From Rhodospirillales bacterium 24-66-33 (GTDB lineage: Bacteria > Pseudomonadota > Alphaproteobacteria > Reyranellales > Reyranellaceae): 64,000 nucleotides of DNA. The stretch covers positions 1 to 64,000 of the forward strand of contig NCHQ01000003.1 of the NCBI GenBank assembly GCA_002281855.1, written 5' to 3'. Positions within the stretch are counted from its first letter, which is position 1. Every line of letters begins with the position of its first letter. Below the pieces are notes generated by a model. That model was not told the origin of the DNA and made no database searches. It worked only from the letters and a program-made list of their open reading frames with translations. Shown piece by piece: positions 54,288 to 63,185 of the stretch. Made by a program: the position numbers and the translations under genes.

Positions 54288-54736
54288 CCGATCGCTTCTT
54301 CGAGGATTTCAAGGTCGGCGACCGCTTCGTGAGCGGCGGTATGACGATCACCGAGGCTGCCATCATCGACTTTGCGCGCCAATGGGATCCGCAGCCGTTT
54401 CACACAGACCCCGCCTTCGCCGCGACGTGGACGTTCGGCGGGTTGATCGCCTCGGGCCTCCACACGATGGCGGCGACCCTCCGCCTATGGCTCGATCTCG
54501 GCATCTTCCGCGCCTGCAGCCTGGGCTCGCCCGGCATCGGCGAGGTTCAGTTTCCCCGCCCCGTCCGTCCGGGCGACACGCTGCGCGTCGTCTCCGACAT
54601 CGTCCAGCTGCGGCCCTCGGCCTCCCGGCCGGACCGCGGAATCGCCAAGCTGCGCCAGGTCACGATGAACCAGCTGGGCGAGCAGGTCATGGAACAGGAG
54701 ACGACCGTCTTCCTCAAGCGGCGCACGGCCGCCTAA
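54284..54736 (+). CDS. MaoC-like (R)-specific enoyl-CoA hydratase/dehydratase
   Basis: A 150-residue hotdog protein starting at TTG 54284. FFEDFKVGDRFVSGGMTIT, then FARQWDPQPFHTDPAFAATW with the catalytic Asp and His pair, and FGGLIASGLHTMAATLRL. It ends IAKLRQVTMNQLGEQVMEQE. MaoC hydratases add water to 2-enoyl-CoA with R stereochemistry or dehydrate methylmalyl- or mesaconyl-type esters. Coupled to the preceding acetyltransferase gene; its stop codon overlaps that of the convergent Nudix gene. Confidence 0.9.
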   Translation: MTDRFFEDFKVGDRFVSGGMTITEAAIIDFARQWDPQPFHTDPAFAATWTFGGLIASGLHTMAATLRLWLDLGIFRACSLGSPGIGEVQFPRPVRPGDTLRVVSDIVQLRPSASRPDRGIAKLRQVTMNQLGEQVMEQETTVFLKRRTAA

Positions 54737-55362
54737 CGCCAGGCGAAGACCGGCTGCTCGTAATGGTCGACCCGGGTGTCGCGGCCGGCCAGCGCCACTT
54801 CCCGGAACTGAAACAGCAGGGCCGCCGTCGGGGCATTCACCGTCGCCACGGGTAGAGGCAGGCGGATGATCGGGCGGTCCGACTCCTCGATCGCCACGAT
54901 CTCAGGCGAGCCCTCCCGGAATAGTTCGCCGCAGCCGATCCGGTAGGCGCCGGCCACTTCCGATGGATTGGGGGTCAGCGTCACGCCCGGTGCCCACACC
55001 ACCACCGGCGCGATCAGGTAGCCCGACCGGGTCGGATAGTCGTCGAGCGTCCCCAGGATATCGTCGGTGGAAGCCAGCACGCCCAATTCCTCGTGCAGTT
55101 CGCGCAGCGCCGTCTGCTCGATCGTCTCACCGGGATCGACCCGCCCGCCGGGTAGAGCCCACTGGCCGCCATGGGCCCGCAGCTTCGGCGTGCGCCGGGT
55201 TAGCAGAAACGCCGCCTCGCCGGGCTCGTCGGCTTCGGCGAGGACGATGGCCACGGCCGCGCGCTTGAGACCACCGGCATCGACGCGGCGGCGCAGATCG
55301 AAGCGACCGAGATGCTCCGTGACCCGGGCGCGCAGCGCTTCATCCAGGCGAATCGGGTTCAC
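54733..55362 (-). CDS. Nudix hydrolase, CoA pyrophosphatase type
   Basis: A 209-residue Nudix protein. The Nudix box is complete: GGRVDPGETIEQTALRELHE followed by ELGV. The upstream LLTRRTPKLRAHGGQWALPG resembles the extra signature of CoA/acyl-CoA pyrophosphatases (NudL, YeaB). It would cleave CoA or oxidised CoA to 4'-phosphopantetheine and 3',5'-ADP. The start overlaps the PmtA-like methyltransferase stop (ATGA). Confidence 0.88.
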   Translation of the reverse strand: MNPIRLDEALRARVTEHLGRFDLRRRVDAGGLKRAAVAIVLAEADEPGEAAFLLTRRTPKLRAHGGQWALPGGRVDPGETIEQTALRELHEELGVLASTDDILGTLDDYPTRSGYLIAPVVVWAPGVTLTPNPSEVAGAYRIGCGELFREGSPEIVAIEESDRPIIRLPLPVATVNAPTAALLFQFREVALAGRDTRVDHYEQPVFAWR

Positions 55363-55979
55363 GGGCCGGCGGGTCTCCGGAAGGTCCAGACCACGGCGGG
55401 CGGAATGTTGCGCCAGATCCGGGGCCCGCGCGTGCCGACCAGCCGCAGCGCCTGGGACAGGTTGCGCGGCACCGGCTGCGCCGGGCCGTAGGTGAACTGG
55501 ACCAGCGCGCCGCCACGCGGCAGGGCATCGAACACGCCCTCCACGATGCCGCGCACCACGTCCGCGGGAAGCGACAGAAGCGGCAGGCTCGAAACGACGG
55601 CCGATACCGAACCGATCCCCTGCTCGGACAGGATTTTCGGTAGCCGGGCGGCATCACCCTCGACGATCTGGGGACCGACGAAGTGCCGCCGCAGGAAGGA
55701 CGCAAGCTCGGGATCGCGTTCGACCAGCGCGAGGCGTTCGGCGGAAATGCCCGCCGCCAGCAGCGCCTTGGTGACCTCGCCCGTGCCGGCGCCCAGCTCG
55801 ATGACATGGCCGTCCCGGCCCTTCATCTCCGCGAAGGTCGTCCGCGCCATGGCCTCGGCCAGCAGCCGGCCGCTCGGCACGACCGCTCCCACGGCAAACG
55901 GCCGGCGCAGCCAGCGCTTCAGGAACAGGGCAGTGCCGGCGCGAGAGCCGAGGTCGTCACGAGTCTCGATCGGGGGCAT
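55359..55979 (-). CDS. SAM-dependent methyltransferase, PmtA-like phospholipid N-methyltransferase
   Basis: A 206-residue class I methyltransferase. GAVVPSGRLLAEAMART near the N-terminus, SAM motif I VIELGAGTGEVTKALLAAG (about residue 60), and VSSLPLLSLPAD (motif IV region), then LVQFTYGPAQPVP near the C-terminus. The VPSG...ELGAGTG...QFTYGP.PVP layout is that of the rhizobial PmtA group, which methylates phosphatidylethanolamine toward phosphatidylcholine, and of related rRNA dimethylase-like proteins. It would act at the inner membrane. It sits between a GH17-GT2 gene and a Nudix gene on the same strand. Confidence 0.82.
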   Translation of the reverse strand: MPPIETRDDLGSRAGTALFLKRWLRRPFAVGAVVPSGRLLAEAMARTTFAEMKGRDGHVIELGAGTGEVTKALLAAGISAERLALVERDPELASFLRRHFVGPQIVEGDAARLPKILSEQGIGSVSAVVSSLPLLSLPADVVRGIVEGVFDALPRGGALVQFTYGPAQPVPRNLSQALRLVGTRGPRIWRNIPPAVVWTFRRPAGP

Positions 55980-56032
55980 GGCGGAACGCTAACAGACGCC
56001 TTTCCAAGTCGACAGGAAAAAGCAGCCGCTCC

Positions 56033-58825
56033 CTATTGTGCGGGTTGCAGGGCCGGGTCCGCCGCTGGCGCGGGAGCCGGCGCCTCGAATACCGGTTCGG
56101 AATGCCGCATCTGCTCCACGGCGTTGACCATGGAGACGTAGACGGCGGCCACGTAGGGCAGCGACTGCACGATCATGAACAGCGACCACAGGCGGGCCTC
56201 AGGGTCGACGACGCCGTTGCCGAACCACAGGACCGCCGCCGCGATCCACAGGAGCGCGGCCAGGATCGCCTCGCCGCGCGCCATGCCGAGCGCCATGCCG
56301 AGGGTCGCGCGCTCGTCCATCTTCGGCGTGCGCATGAACGGCAGACGGCTGGTCGCCAAGCCGTAGATCACCGCCCGACCCACCGTATAGGTCAGCGCCA
56401 GGCCCGCCAGGGAGGCCCCAATGCTCTGCCTGAAGGTGCAGCGCACGCGGTCGAAATAGAGCCCGAACGAATAGAGCAGCTTGAAGACGAAGATGCCGAT
56501 GGTGGGTGCGATGAACTCGGCCGGCGGCAGGCCGACCGGCTTCATGCCGAACAGTGGCGGCAGCACGACCGCAAGCACCCAGGCCAGCCCCGCCCAGGTG
56601 AAGATCAGATTCAGCGCATCGGCGAACCACGGCAGCCATCCGGCGACGAAATGATACTTCTGCCAGAAGGTGAGCTTGGTATCGCCGAAGAACATCTTGC
56701 CGGCATGCGCCTTCATGATCTGCATGGCGCCATAGGCCCAGCGGAAACGCTGCTTCTTGTAGCCGGAGAAATGGTCGGGGGTCAGGCCGTGGCCGAACCG
56801 CTCGCGGCTGTACATCGCGCCGTAGCCCTTCTCCATGAGGCGCAGGCCCAGCTCGGTGTCCTCGGTGATGCACCAGGTCGCCCAGCCGCCCATCTCCTCC
56901 ATGCATGAGCGGCGCACCAGCGTCATCGTTCCATGCTGGATGATGGCGTCGTACTCGTTGCGCAGGCACATGCCGATGTCGAAGAAACCGGCATATTCCC
57001 AGTTCAGCATTTCCTTGAAGCGGTCGCCGCGCCAGTCGCGATGGTCCTGCGGCGCCTGCACATAGCTTATCTTGTCGTCGTCAAAATATGGCACCAGCGC
57101 CTTCAGCCAGTCCGGCCGCACCATATAGTCGCTGTCAATGACGCCGATCACCTTGGCGTCGGGCGCGGTCTGGCTCAGCACGAAGTTGAGGGCGCCGGCC
57201 TTGAAGCCCTTCATGACGTCGAAATGGAAGAACTTGAAGCGTTCGCCTAGATGGGCGCAGTAGTCCTGCACCGGACGCCACACCGCGGGATCCTTGGTGT
57301 TGTTGTCGATGACGATGACTTCGAAATTCGGGTAGTCGAGCGCGGCCAGCGAATCGAGCGTCTGCATGACCATCGACGGCGGCTCGTTGCAGATCGCGAG
57401 ATGCAGCGAGACTTTCGGCCAGTCGCGGTCCGCCGGCTGGCGGGCAATCATCTCGGCGGCCGGCAGCGCCTCGCGCATCCAGCGGCCGCGCCAGATCGTC
57501 TCGGCCATCTCGAGCGCCTGCACGAGCGCCATGCCGAGGCTGGCCACCAGGAAGAAGGCCAGCACGCCCCAGCCCACCATCTCGGAGGCGACCATGTAGG
57601 TGCCGGCCGCGACGGACGCGCCGTAGGCCACGGCGCTGGCCGACAGCGCCACCAGGGCGCAGAAGCCCACCTGCCCCGCCATGCCCAGGCGCGGCCAACG
57701 CCACAGGAAGAGCAGCATCAGCAGCAGCGAGGCCGCCAGCGACCAGGCCGCGCAGGAGAACCATTGCGGGAAAGTCTCGATCGAACCGGTCCAGGCGAAT
57801 TTCTGCTGCCGGTCGGCATTCCAGAGCCCCCAGTAGCCGCCCGCCTTGCCTTCGAGGTCGTAGGACTTCCACGGCTGGTCGACGGCCTCGACGACGAAGG
57901 TGTCGATGTTCTGCGAGCGCAGCCACGCCACCATGTCGCGTACGTTCTTGGCCTGCTCGGCCGGCGTCGCATACTTCACAACACCCGAACCCGGGCTGCG
58001 GCGCGCGGCGCCGTTCGACGGCCAGCCGACCTCGGTCACGATGATGTTCTTGTTCGGATAGAGCTTGCGCAGCAGTCCGATCTTTTCCTTCACATACTCG
58101 AGCGGCGTCGAGCTCGACTGCTCGTCCCAGTAGGGCAGGATGTGGACGGCGAGATAGTCGACCTCCCGCGCGAGCTCGGGGTAGCGCTCCCATATGTGCC
58201 ACGGCTCGGCGGTGCTGACAGGGACCTTGACGTTGCGCTTGACGTTGCGGATCTCGCGGATGAGCTGGGCGGGGCTGGTGGCGTTGGGGTCGCGCAGATC
58301 CTTCTCGCCGTCGAAGCGCAGGATGTTCTCGTTGCCGACCAGGATGCGTTCGATGCCGGGGTTCTGGTTGGCCATACGAATCAGCGCGCCGGTCTCCTCG
58401 GCATTGACTTCGCTGGCCTCGCGTCCGAACTGCAGCTTGGCCTCGTTGGGACTATAGATCCAGGCGCCGGGCACCAGTTTGAGGCCGTACTTGGTGGCCA
58501 GGGCCGGCATCGAATCGCCGCCGTCGGTCGTGCGGTAGGTACGGACGTACTTGACCTTGCCGCCGAGCATCGCGAAGTCACGCTCGATCTGGTCCTTGCG
58601 CGGCTTGATCTGCGGCGTGGGGGTTTCGTTCACCGCTGTACGCAGGAAACTCCAGATGCCGCTTGCCTTGCCGGCGAGCGGATCCTGGTCCTTGGCCCAG
58701 GGGGCGTATGTGACCCCATGCAACGGCCCTTCCACGTCGGCCGCCGTGACACGACTGTCCAGCAGGCGCCAACCGACCAGCGTGGCCGCGACGACGATGA
58801 GTAAAACCAAGCCCCGACGCATCAT
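56033..58825 (-). CDS. GH17-GT2 fusion: NdvB-like beta-glucan synthase
   Basis: A 930-residue membrane protein. An N-terminal anchor (about 5-22) leads into a periplasmic GH17-like domain (about 35-370) with acid/base Glu166 in VGNEN and nucleophile Glu265 in VTEVGWPSNG. Membrane segments follow (FSCAAWSLAASLLLMLLFLW and on), then a cytoplasmic family-2 glycosyltransferase (about 490-740) with VIVIDNNTKDP, VIGVIDSDYMV, CITEDTELGLRL and KKQRFRWAYG (D, D, TED and QxxRW motifs), and more helices. The same fusion occurs in P. aeruginosa NdvB, and Bradyrhizobium uses related proteins for cyclic beta-(1,3)(1,6)-glucans. The start could be either of two adjacent ATGs. Confidence 0.9.
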   Translation of the reverse strand: MMRRGLVLLIVVAATLVGWRLLDSRVTAADVEGPLHGVTYAPWAKDQDPLAGKASGIWSFLRTAVNETPTPQIKPRKDQIERDFAMLGGKVKYVRTYRTTDGGDSMPALATKYGLKLVPGAWIYSPNEAKLQFGREASEVNAEETGALIRMANQNPGIERILVGNENILRFDGEKDLRDPNATSPAQLIREIRNVKRNVKVPVSTAEPWHIWERYPELAREVDYLAVHILPYWDEQSSSTPLEYVKEKIGLLRKLYPNKNIIVTEVGWPSNGAARRSPGSGVVKYATPAEQAKNVRDMVAWLRSQNIDTFVVEAVDQPWKSYDLEGKAGGYWGLWNADRQQKFAWTGSIETFPQWFSCAAWSLAASLLLMLLFLWRWPRLGMAGQVGFCALVALSASAVAYGASVAAGTYMVASEMVGWGVLAFFLVASLGMALVQALEMAETIWRGRWMREALPAAEMIARQPADRDWPKVSLHLAICNEPPSMVMQTLDSLAALDYPNFEVIVIDNNTKDPAVWRPVQDYCAHLGERFKFFHFDVMKGFKAGALNFVLSQTAPDAKVIGVIDSDYMVRPDWLKALVPYFDDDKISYVQAPQDHRDWRGDRFKEMLNWEYAGFFDIGMCLRNEYDAIIQHGTMTLVRRSCMEEMGGWATWCITEDTELGLRLMEKGYGAMYSRERFGHGLTPDHFSGYKKQRFRWAYGAMQIMKAHAGKMFFGDTKLTFWQKYHFVAGWLPWFADALNLIFTWAGLAWVLAVVLPPLFGMKPVGLPPAEFIAPTIGIFVFKLLYSFGLYFDRVRCTFRQSIGASLAGLALTYTVGRAVIYGLATSRLPFMRTPKMDERATLGMALGMARGEAILAALLWIAAAVLWFGNGVVDPEARLWSLFMIVQSLPYVAAVYVSMVNAVEQMRHSEPVFEAPAPAPAADPALQPAQ

Positions 58826-59153
58826 AAAGGGACGATCGCTCCGGCAAATCCGCCGGTGGTTGACGCTCGCTTCGGGATCGCGGTCGCATGTCGCCTGCGG
58901 ACGACAACCGTCAACGCAAGGACCGTGCCCGGATCGACTCTTCAGCGAGCCGACTACCACGCAGTGCGGCGGACCTCTTCGAGGTTTCCTTGCGCCCGAT
59001 TTCCTCGGCTGCGACCCTTCGCAGTCGGTAAGGCGACATCGCAATCTATAGCCTGCGGTTCCGGGTACGGTAAAGAGACCCAAGGCGATGATGGCTAAAA
59101 TGCCCAATTGTCGCTGGCCTTGTCGCCCGTCCTTCGCCAAAACGCCACAAACC

Positions 59154-60122
59154 ATGACCGATCCGGACCCCGCCGCAGCGCCCGCTGCGGTCCCTCCCTC
59201 TCTTCGCGCAACCTATCGTGCGGCCGATCGTTACGGGTTTCTGGAGCGGGAGGGCGCACGCCTTCGTTATGCGTGGTGGAATGCCCTCGGGGTCCCGCGG
59301 GGCACCGCTGTCATACTCACAGGGCGCGGCGAGTTCATCGAGAAGTACGCCAGCGAGGTGGTGGGCGACCTGCTGAAGCGCGGCTTCGCGGTCGCGGCTT
59401 TCGACTGGCGCGGCCAGGGCCTGTCCGACAGGCCGCTGCAGGATCGCGGCAAGGGACATGTCGACACCTTCGCGACCTACATGGCCGACCTCCGGCATTT
59501 CCTGGAAACCGTCGTTTCGTCTGACGCGCCTCGTCCGGTGCTCGCGCTCTGCCATTCGATGGGCAGCCACATCATGATGCGCGAGATGGCGGAGAGCGGG
59601 ACCGGCCCCTTCTCTGCTGCCCTGTTCGTGGCCCCCATGACTGTGCTCCGTCGCGAAGCCATGCTGCGGTCGGTGCTGATGATCATGCCGGAGGTGCCTG
59701 CCGTCGAGGAACGCTACCTGTTCGGGACCGGACCCTTCGTGCTGCTGGCGCGAGAATTCGCGTCGAACTTCGTGACGCATGACGAGCGCCGCTATCGCTT
59801 CACCGAGGACTGGTTCACGGCCGATCCCCGTCTCGCCTTGGGAGGTCCGACGCTCGGCTGGTCCCGGCAGGCGGTCCGGTCGATGGCCGCCGTCCATGCG
59901 CCCGGCTATCTCGAGCGCATCGACATTCCGCTGCTCGTCATAAGCGCCGGCGAGGACCGGCTGATCGACTCCCGGTCCCATGCCCCGCTGGTGGCCCGCC
60001 TGAAGCACGGCGAGCACTTTACCATCGGCCATGCCCGGCACGAGATCATGATGGAGACCGACGAGATCCGGGCCCTGTTCTGGGAGGCGTTCGACCGGCT
60101 GGTGAAAGGTGTGCTGAGCTGA
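59154..60122 (+). CDS. Alpha/beta hydrolase (monoglyceride lipase/lysophospholipase-like)
   Basis: A 322-residue serine hydrolase with ATG 59154; an earlier in-frame ATG at 59088 has a weak AAGG site, and the true start is unsure. The domain reads VILTGRGEFIEKYASEVVGD, FDWRGQGLSDRP, nucleophile elbow ALCHSMGSH (about residue 138), acid in ISAGEDRLIDS and histidine in IGHARHEIMMETDE. This is the PldB/monoacylglycerol lipase group (COG2267). The His of HARHEI and GRGEF are typical. Its stop overlaps the TSUP permease start (TGATG). Confidence 0.87.
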   Translation: MTDPDPAAAPAAVPPSLRATYRAADRYGFLEREGARLRYAWWNALGVPRGTAVILTGRGEFIEKYASEVVGDLLKRGFAVAAFDWRGQGLSDRPLQDRGKGHVDTFATYMADLRHFLETVVSSDAPRPVLALCHSMGSHIMMREMAESGTGPFSAALFVAPMTVLRREAMLRSVLMIMPEVPAVEERYLFGTGPFVLLAREFASNFVTHDERRYRFTEDWFTADPRLALGGPTLGWSRQAVRSMAAVHAPGYLERIDIPLLVISAGEDRLIDSRSHAPLVARLKHGEHFTIGHARHEIMMETDEIRALFWEAFDRLVKGVLS

Positions 60123-60859
60123 TGACCGAAGCCCAGATTCTGGTGATCTTCGTCGCCTTCATCATCGCCGGCATCGCCAAGGGGGCGGTCGGCATCGGCC
60201 TGCCGCCGATCGCCGTGGGACTGATGACCCTGGTCGTGCCGCTCGAAGATGCGCTGGCGATCATGACCATTCCGACGCTGGTCACCAATGTTTGGCAGGC
60301 GGCCTACGGGCGCGGCCTGCTGCGCCTGTTCCGCCGTTTCTGGACGCTCGCCCTGACCGCGACCGTCACGCTGATCCTCGTGGCCGCGAGCCTGGACAAG
60401 CTCGGTTCGGCCCAGGCCTCGGCCTGGCTGGGCGTCATGCTGGCCGCTTATTCGACCATCGTGCTCCTGGCCTGGCGGCCCAGGGTATCGCGCCGGACCG
60501 AACGCTGGATGAACCCGCTGATGGGCGCCGCCAGCGGCGCCGTGGCCGGTTTCACCGGCATCGCGGCGGTGCCGTTCCTGCCCTACATGCAGTCGCTGGA
60601 CATCGACAAGGACGACCTCGTCCAGGCGCTGGGAATCCTCTTCATCTTCCTGATCGGCTCGCTCACGGTCGCGCTGTTCCGCCAGGGCGCCTTCGACGCC
60701 ACCAACGTCATCGGTGGGATTGCCGCCATCGTGCCGACCTCAATCGGCGTCTGGCTGGGCCAGAGGTCGCGCAGTGCCCTGTCCCCGGAGATGTTCCGCC
60801 GGGTTTTCCTGATCGGGCTGCTGGCCCTCGGGCTGCACATGGCGCGGGGCTTGCTGTAG
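60122..60859 (+). CDS. TSUP (TauE/SafE) family membrane permease
   Basis: A 245-residue membrane protein with seven or eight helices. It opens VIFVAFIIAGIAKGAVGIGL followed by PPIAVGLMTLV, and the second repeat is MGAASGAVAGFTGIAAVPF. These paired G-rich loops are the TSUP hallmark. Members move sulfite, sulfoacetate, taurine-derived or other organic anions. It is coupled to the lipase-like gene and followed at 9 bases by a phosphatase gene. Confidence 0.9.
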   Translation: MTEAQILVIFVAFIIAGIAKGAVGIGLPPIAVGLMTLVVPLEDALAIMTIPTLVTNVWQAAYGRGLLRLFRRFWTLALTATVTLILVAASLDKLGSAQASAWLGVMLAAYSTIVLLAWRPRVSRRTERWMNPLMGAASGAVAGFTGIAAVPFLPYMQSLDIDKDDLVQALGILFIFLIGSLTVALFRQGAFDATNVIGGIAAIVPTSIGVWLGQRSRSALSPEMFRRVFLIGLLALGLHMARGLL

Positions 60860-60868
60860 GGTCGGGCC

Positions 60869-61423
60869 ATGTCTCTCCCTCCCTTCAAGGTCACGATCTG
60901 CGGCATTCCCGAACTGCCGCAGCATTGCGCCGTCGGCGTCAGCCACGTCCTCTCGATCATCGACACACACGAGCCGCGCCCGCCCGCGCTCGACACCTAC
61001 GCCAACATCGATCACGAGCTGATCCGCTTCGACGACGTCGTGGCGGAGTATCCCGGCTTCGAGGCGTGTACGCAGGCCCATATCGAGAAGGTCCTGGCCT
61101 TCGGCGAGCGCGTCCATGCGCGGTCCGACGGCCACGTGCTTGTCCATTGCCACGCCGGCATCTCCCGCTCGACCGCCGCCGCCGCCATCCTGATGACGCA
61201 GTTCGCGCCGGGAACCGAGGAACAGGCCTTCCTGAAGCTCCTCGACCTGCGCAAGCACGGCTGGCCCAACACCCGAATGGTCGAGTTCGCCGACACGCTG
61301 CTGAAGCGCGACGGTGCGATGCTGCGGGGGCTGGTCGCCTATCGAAAGGCCCTCCTCGAGGTGAAGCCGCACCTCAAGGAAGTGGTCCGCAACATCGGCC
61401 GCGGCCACGAGATTCCGACTTAA
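60869..61423 (+). CDS. Protein tyrosine phosphatase-like protein
   Basis: A 184-residue predicted cysteine phosphatase. The P-loop is VLVHCHAGISRSTAAAAILM, an exact HCx5R motif with Cys and Arg present (about residue 94). A candidate general-acid Asp lies in RFDDVVAEYPGF. It belongs to the small bacterial group (COG5350) of predicted tyrosine phosphatases. The substrate is unknown. It is last in a three-gene run and is followed by an intergenic repeat. Confidence 0.85.
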   Translation: MSLPPFKVTICGIPELPQHCAVGVSHVLSIIDTHEPRPPALDTYANIDHELIRFDDVVAEYPGFEACTQAHIEKVLAFGERVHARSDGHVLVHCHAGISRSTAAAAILMTQFAPGTEEQAFLKLLDLRKHGWPNTRMVEFADTLLKRDGAMLRGLVAYRKALLEVKPHLKEVVRNIGRGHEIPT

Positions 61424-61425
61424 GA

Positions 61426-61514
61426 GTCGTCCTGAGCGAAGCAAAGGACCTCACAGAGCGGCCAGCGGATTCTTCTGCGGGCGCGAGATCCTTCGCTCAT
61501 GCTCCGGCGTCGTC
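61426..61514. repeat. Intergenic inverted repeat, copy 4 of 4 (degenerate right arm)
   Basis: Left arm GTCGTCCTGAGCGAAGCAAA then GGACC; right arm GATCCTTCGCTCATGCTCCG, partly decayed. About 88 bases, between convergent genes. Confidence 0.65.
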
Positions 61515-61521
61515 GGTCTAC

Positions 61522-62322
61522 CTACCGCGCCTTCATCGGCAGGCTGGCGAGATGGGTGCCGGCGTCGACGATCAGGAATTCGCCGGTGATATTGCTGGCG
61601 CTGGTCAGGAAGAACATCACGGCTTCTGCCATCTGTTCGGGCGTGCCGGCCTGCCGCAGCGGCGTGTTCTGTTCCTGCCCCATCTTCATCTTGTTGTAGT
61701 TCTCCTCACCCATGCCGCCCAGCAGCCAGCGCGTCTGGATGAAGCCCGGGCAGACCGTGTTGACCCGCACCGCCGGTGACAGCCAGCGCGCGAGCGTGAG
61801 GGTGAGGGTGTTGAGCGCGCCCTTGGAACAGGCATAGGGGATCGAGCTGCCGACTCCCATGACGCCGGCGATCGAGGAAATGTTGACGATCGAGCCGCGA
61901 TCCTGGTCGCTCTCCCACTGCTTCTTCATCATCGGGTAGACGGCGCGGCTCATCATGTAGGGGCCGGTGACGTTCACTCGCAGAATGCGGTCGAAATCCT
62001 CCGGCGTGACGCCATCGAGGTCGCCCTGGTTCTGGAACTTGGTGGTGCCGGCATTGTTGATGAGACCGTCGATGCGGCCCCACTGCTTCATCGTCTCGTC
62101 GGCGAGCTTCCGGCAGTCGGCGTCCTGGCCCATGTCGGCCTGCACGAGGATCGCCTCGACGCCCTTGGCCTTCACCGCCTCGTAGGTCTCGTCCGCCTCT
62201 TTCTTGCTCTTGGTGTAGTTGATCGCGACGTTCCAGCCGCGCTCCGCCAGGTCGAGCGCGCAGGAGGCGCCCAGCCCGGTCGCCGAGCCCGTCACGATTG
62301 CCACCTTGTTCGATTTCGCCAT
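61522..62322 (-). CDS. SDR oxidoreductase (3-oxoacyl-ACP/CoA reductase-like)
   Basis: A 266-residue classical SDR starting at ATG 62322 (GGGAGAAG upstream). VTGSATGLGASCALDLAERG is the cofactor loop, NNAGTTKFQNQ follows, and the catalytic Ser and YxxxK are in IVNISSIAGVMG and IPYACSKGALNTL. It ends GEFLIVDAGTHLASL. It probably reduces a 3-oxoacyl or sugar carbonyl group with NAD(P)H; substrate unknown. Divergent from a second SDR gene at 62405, with an 82-base gap. Confidence 0.9.
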   Translation of the reverse strand: MAKSNKVAIVTGSATGLGASCALDLAERGWNVAINYTKSKKEADETYEAVKAKGVEAILVQADMGQDADCRKLADETMKQWGRIDGLINNAGTTKFQNQGDLDGVTPEDFDRILRVNVTGPYMMSRAVYPMMKKQWESDQDRGSIVNISSIAGVMGVGSSIPYACSKGALNTLTLTLARWLSPAVRVNTVCPGFIQTRWLLGGMGEENYNKMKMGQEQNTPLRQAGTPEQMAEAVMFFLTSASNITGEFLIVDAGTHLASLPMKAR

Positions 62323-62404
62323 GTCGCTTCTCCCGATATCTCGCGGCACCTTTCATAGGCTAGGATCGGGCCCCAAGGCAAAGAAACGCAGTTCAGGCGG
62401 GATC

Positions 62405-63169
62405 ATGGCGGATCTGTTTTCGATGAAGAATCGCGTGGCGCTGGTGACCGGCGCATCGCGCGGGCTGGGCCGCGACATGGCGCTGGCCCTGGCGGAGGCC
62501 GGTGCCACGGTGCTCTGCGCCGGTCGCACGGTGAAGGAACTCGACACGACGGCCCGCGCCATCGACCGCAAGGGCGGCCGGGCGCACGTTGTCACGATGG
62601 ACGTGACCGACGAGGCCGATGTCGTCGCAAAGGTCGCCGCCATTGTCGCCAAGCACCGCCGCATCGACGTACTGGTGAACAATGCCGGGATCGTGCACCG
62701 CCAGGACATCGTCGACACGGCAACAGCTGATTTCCGCAAGGTGATCGAAACCGACCTGGTCTCGCAGTTCATCGTGGCCCGCGAGGTCGGACGTCACATG
62801 CTGGCGCGCAACTATGGCCGCATCGTCAACATCTCCTCGGTGATGGCGGTCCTCGGTCGGGCCTCGGTGGCGGGCTATGTCTCGGCCAAGCACGGGCTGG
62901 TCGGCCTCACCAAGAACCTGGCGGCCGAGTTCGGACCGCACGTGACCGCCAACGCGATCGCGCCCGGCTACATCCGGACCGAGCTCAACGTGCCCCTGCA
63001 GCAGAACAAGGAGTTCAGCGACATGCTGCAGCGCCGCACCGCCGCCGCACGCTGGGGCAAGCCCGAGGATCTGCGCGGCGCGCTGCTTCTGCTGGCGTCC
63101 GACGCGGGCAGCTACATCACCGGCCACACGCTGGTGGTCGATGGCGGCCTGACCACCATCCTCGCCTGA
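62405..63169 (+). CDS. SDR oxidoreductase (gluconate 5-dehydrogenase/3-oxoacyl reductase-like)
   Basis: A 254-residue classical SDR. VTGASRGLGRDMALALAEAG, NNAGIVHRQDI, IVNISSVMAVLG and the active site GYVSAKHGLVGLTKNLA (Tyr, Lys), then HTLVVDGGLTTIL at the end. The layout fits gluconate/2-deoxy-gluconate dehydrogenases or FabG-like reductases. AGGCGGGA precedes the ATG. A membrane-anchored protein gene follows at 16 bases. Confidence 0.9.
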   Translation: MADLFSMKNRVALVTGASRGLGRDMALALAEAGATVLCAGRTVKELDTTARAIDRKGGRAHVVTMDVTDEADVVAKVAAIVAKHRRIDVLVNNAGIVHRQDIVDTATADFRKVIETDLVSQFIVAREVGRHMLARNYGRIVNISSVMAVLGRASVAGYVSAKHGLVGLTKNLAAEFGPHVTANAIAPGYIRTELNVPLQQNKEFSDMLQRRTAAARWGKPEDLRGALLLLASDAGSYITGHTLVVDGGLTTILA

Positions 63170-63185
63170 TCGGACGCTCCTGACC

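Noticed and set aside
37590..61514. Four similar repeats considered as CRISPR or tRNA-like elements
   Set aside because: They are dispersed and not arrayed, have no uniform spacers, and lack cloverleaf features. They are inverted intergenic repeats.
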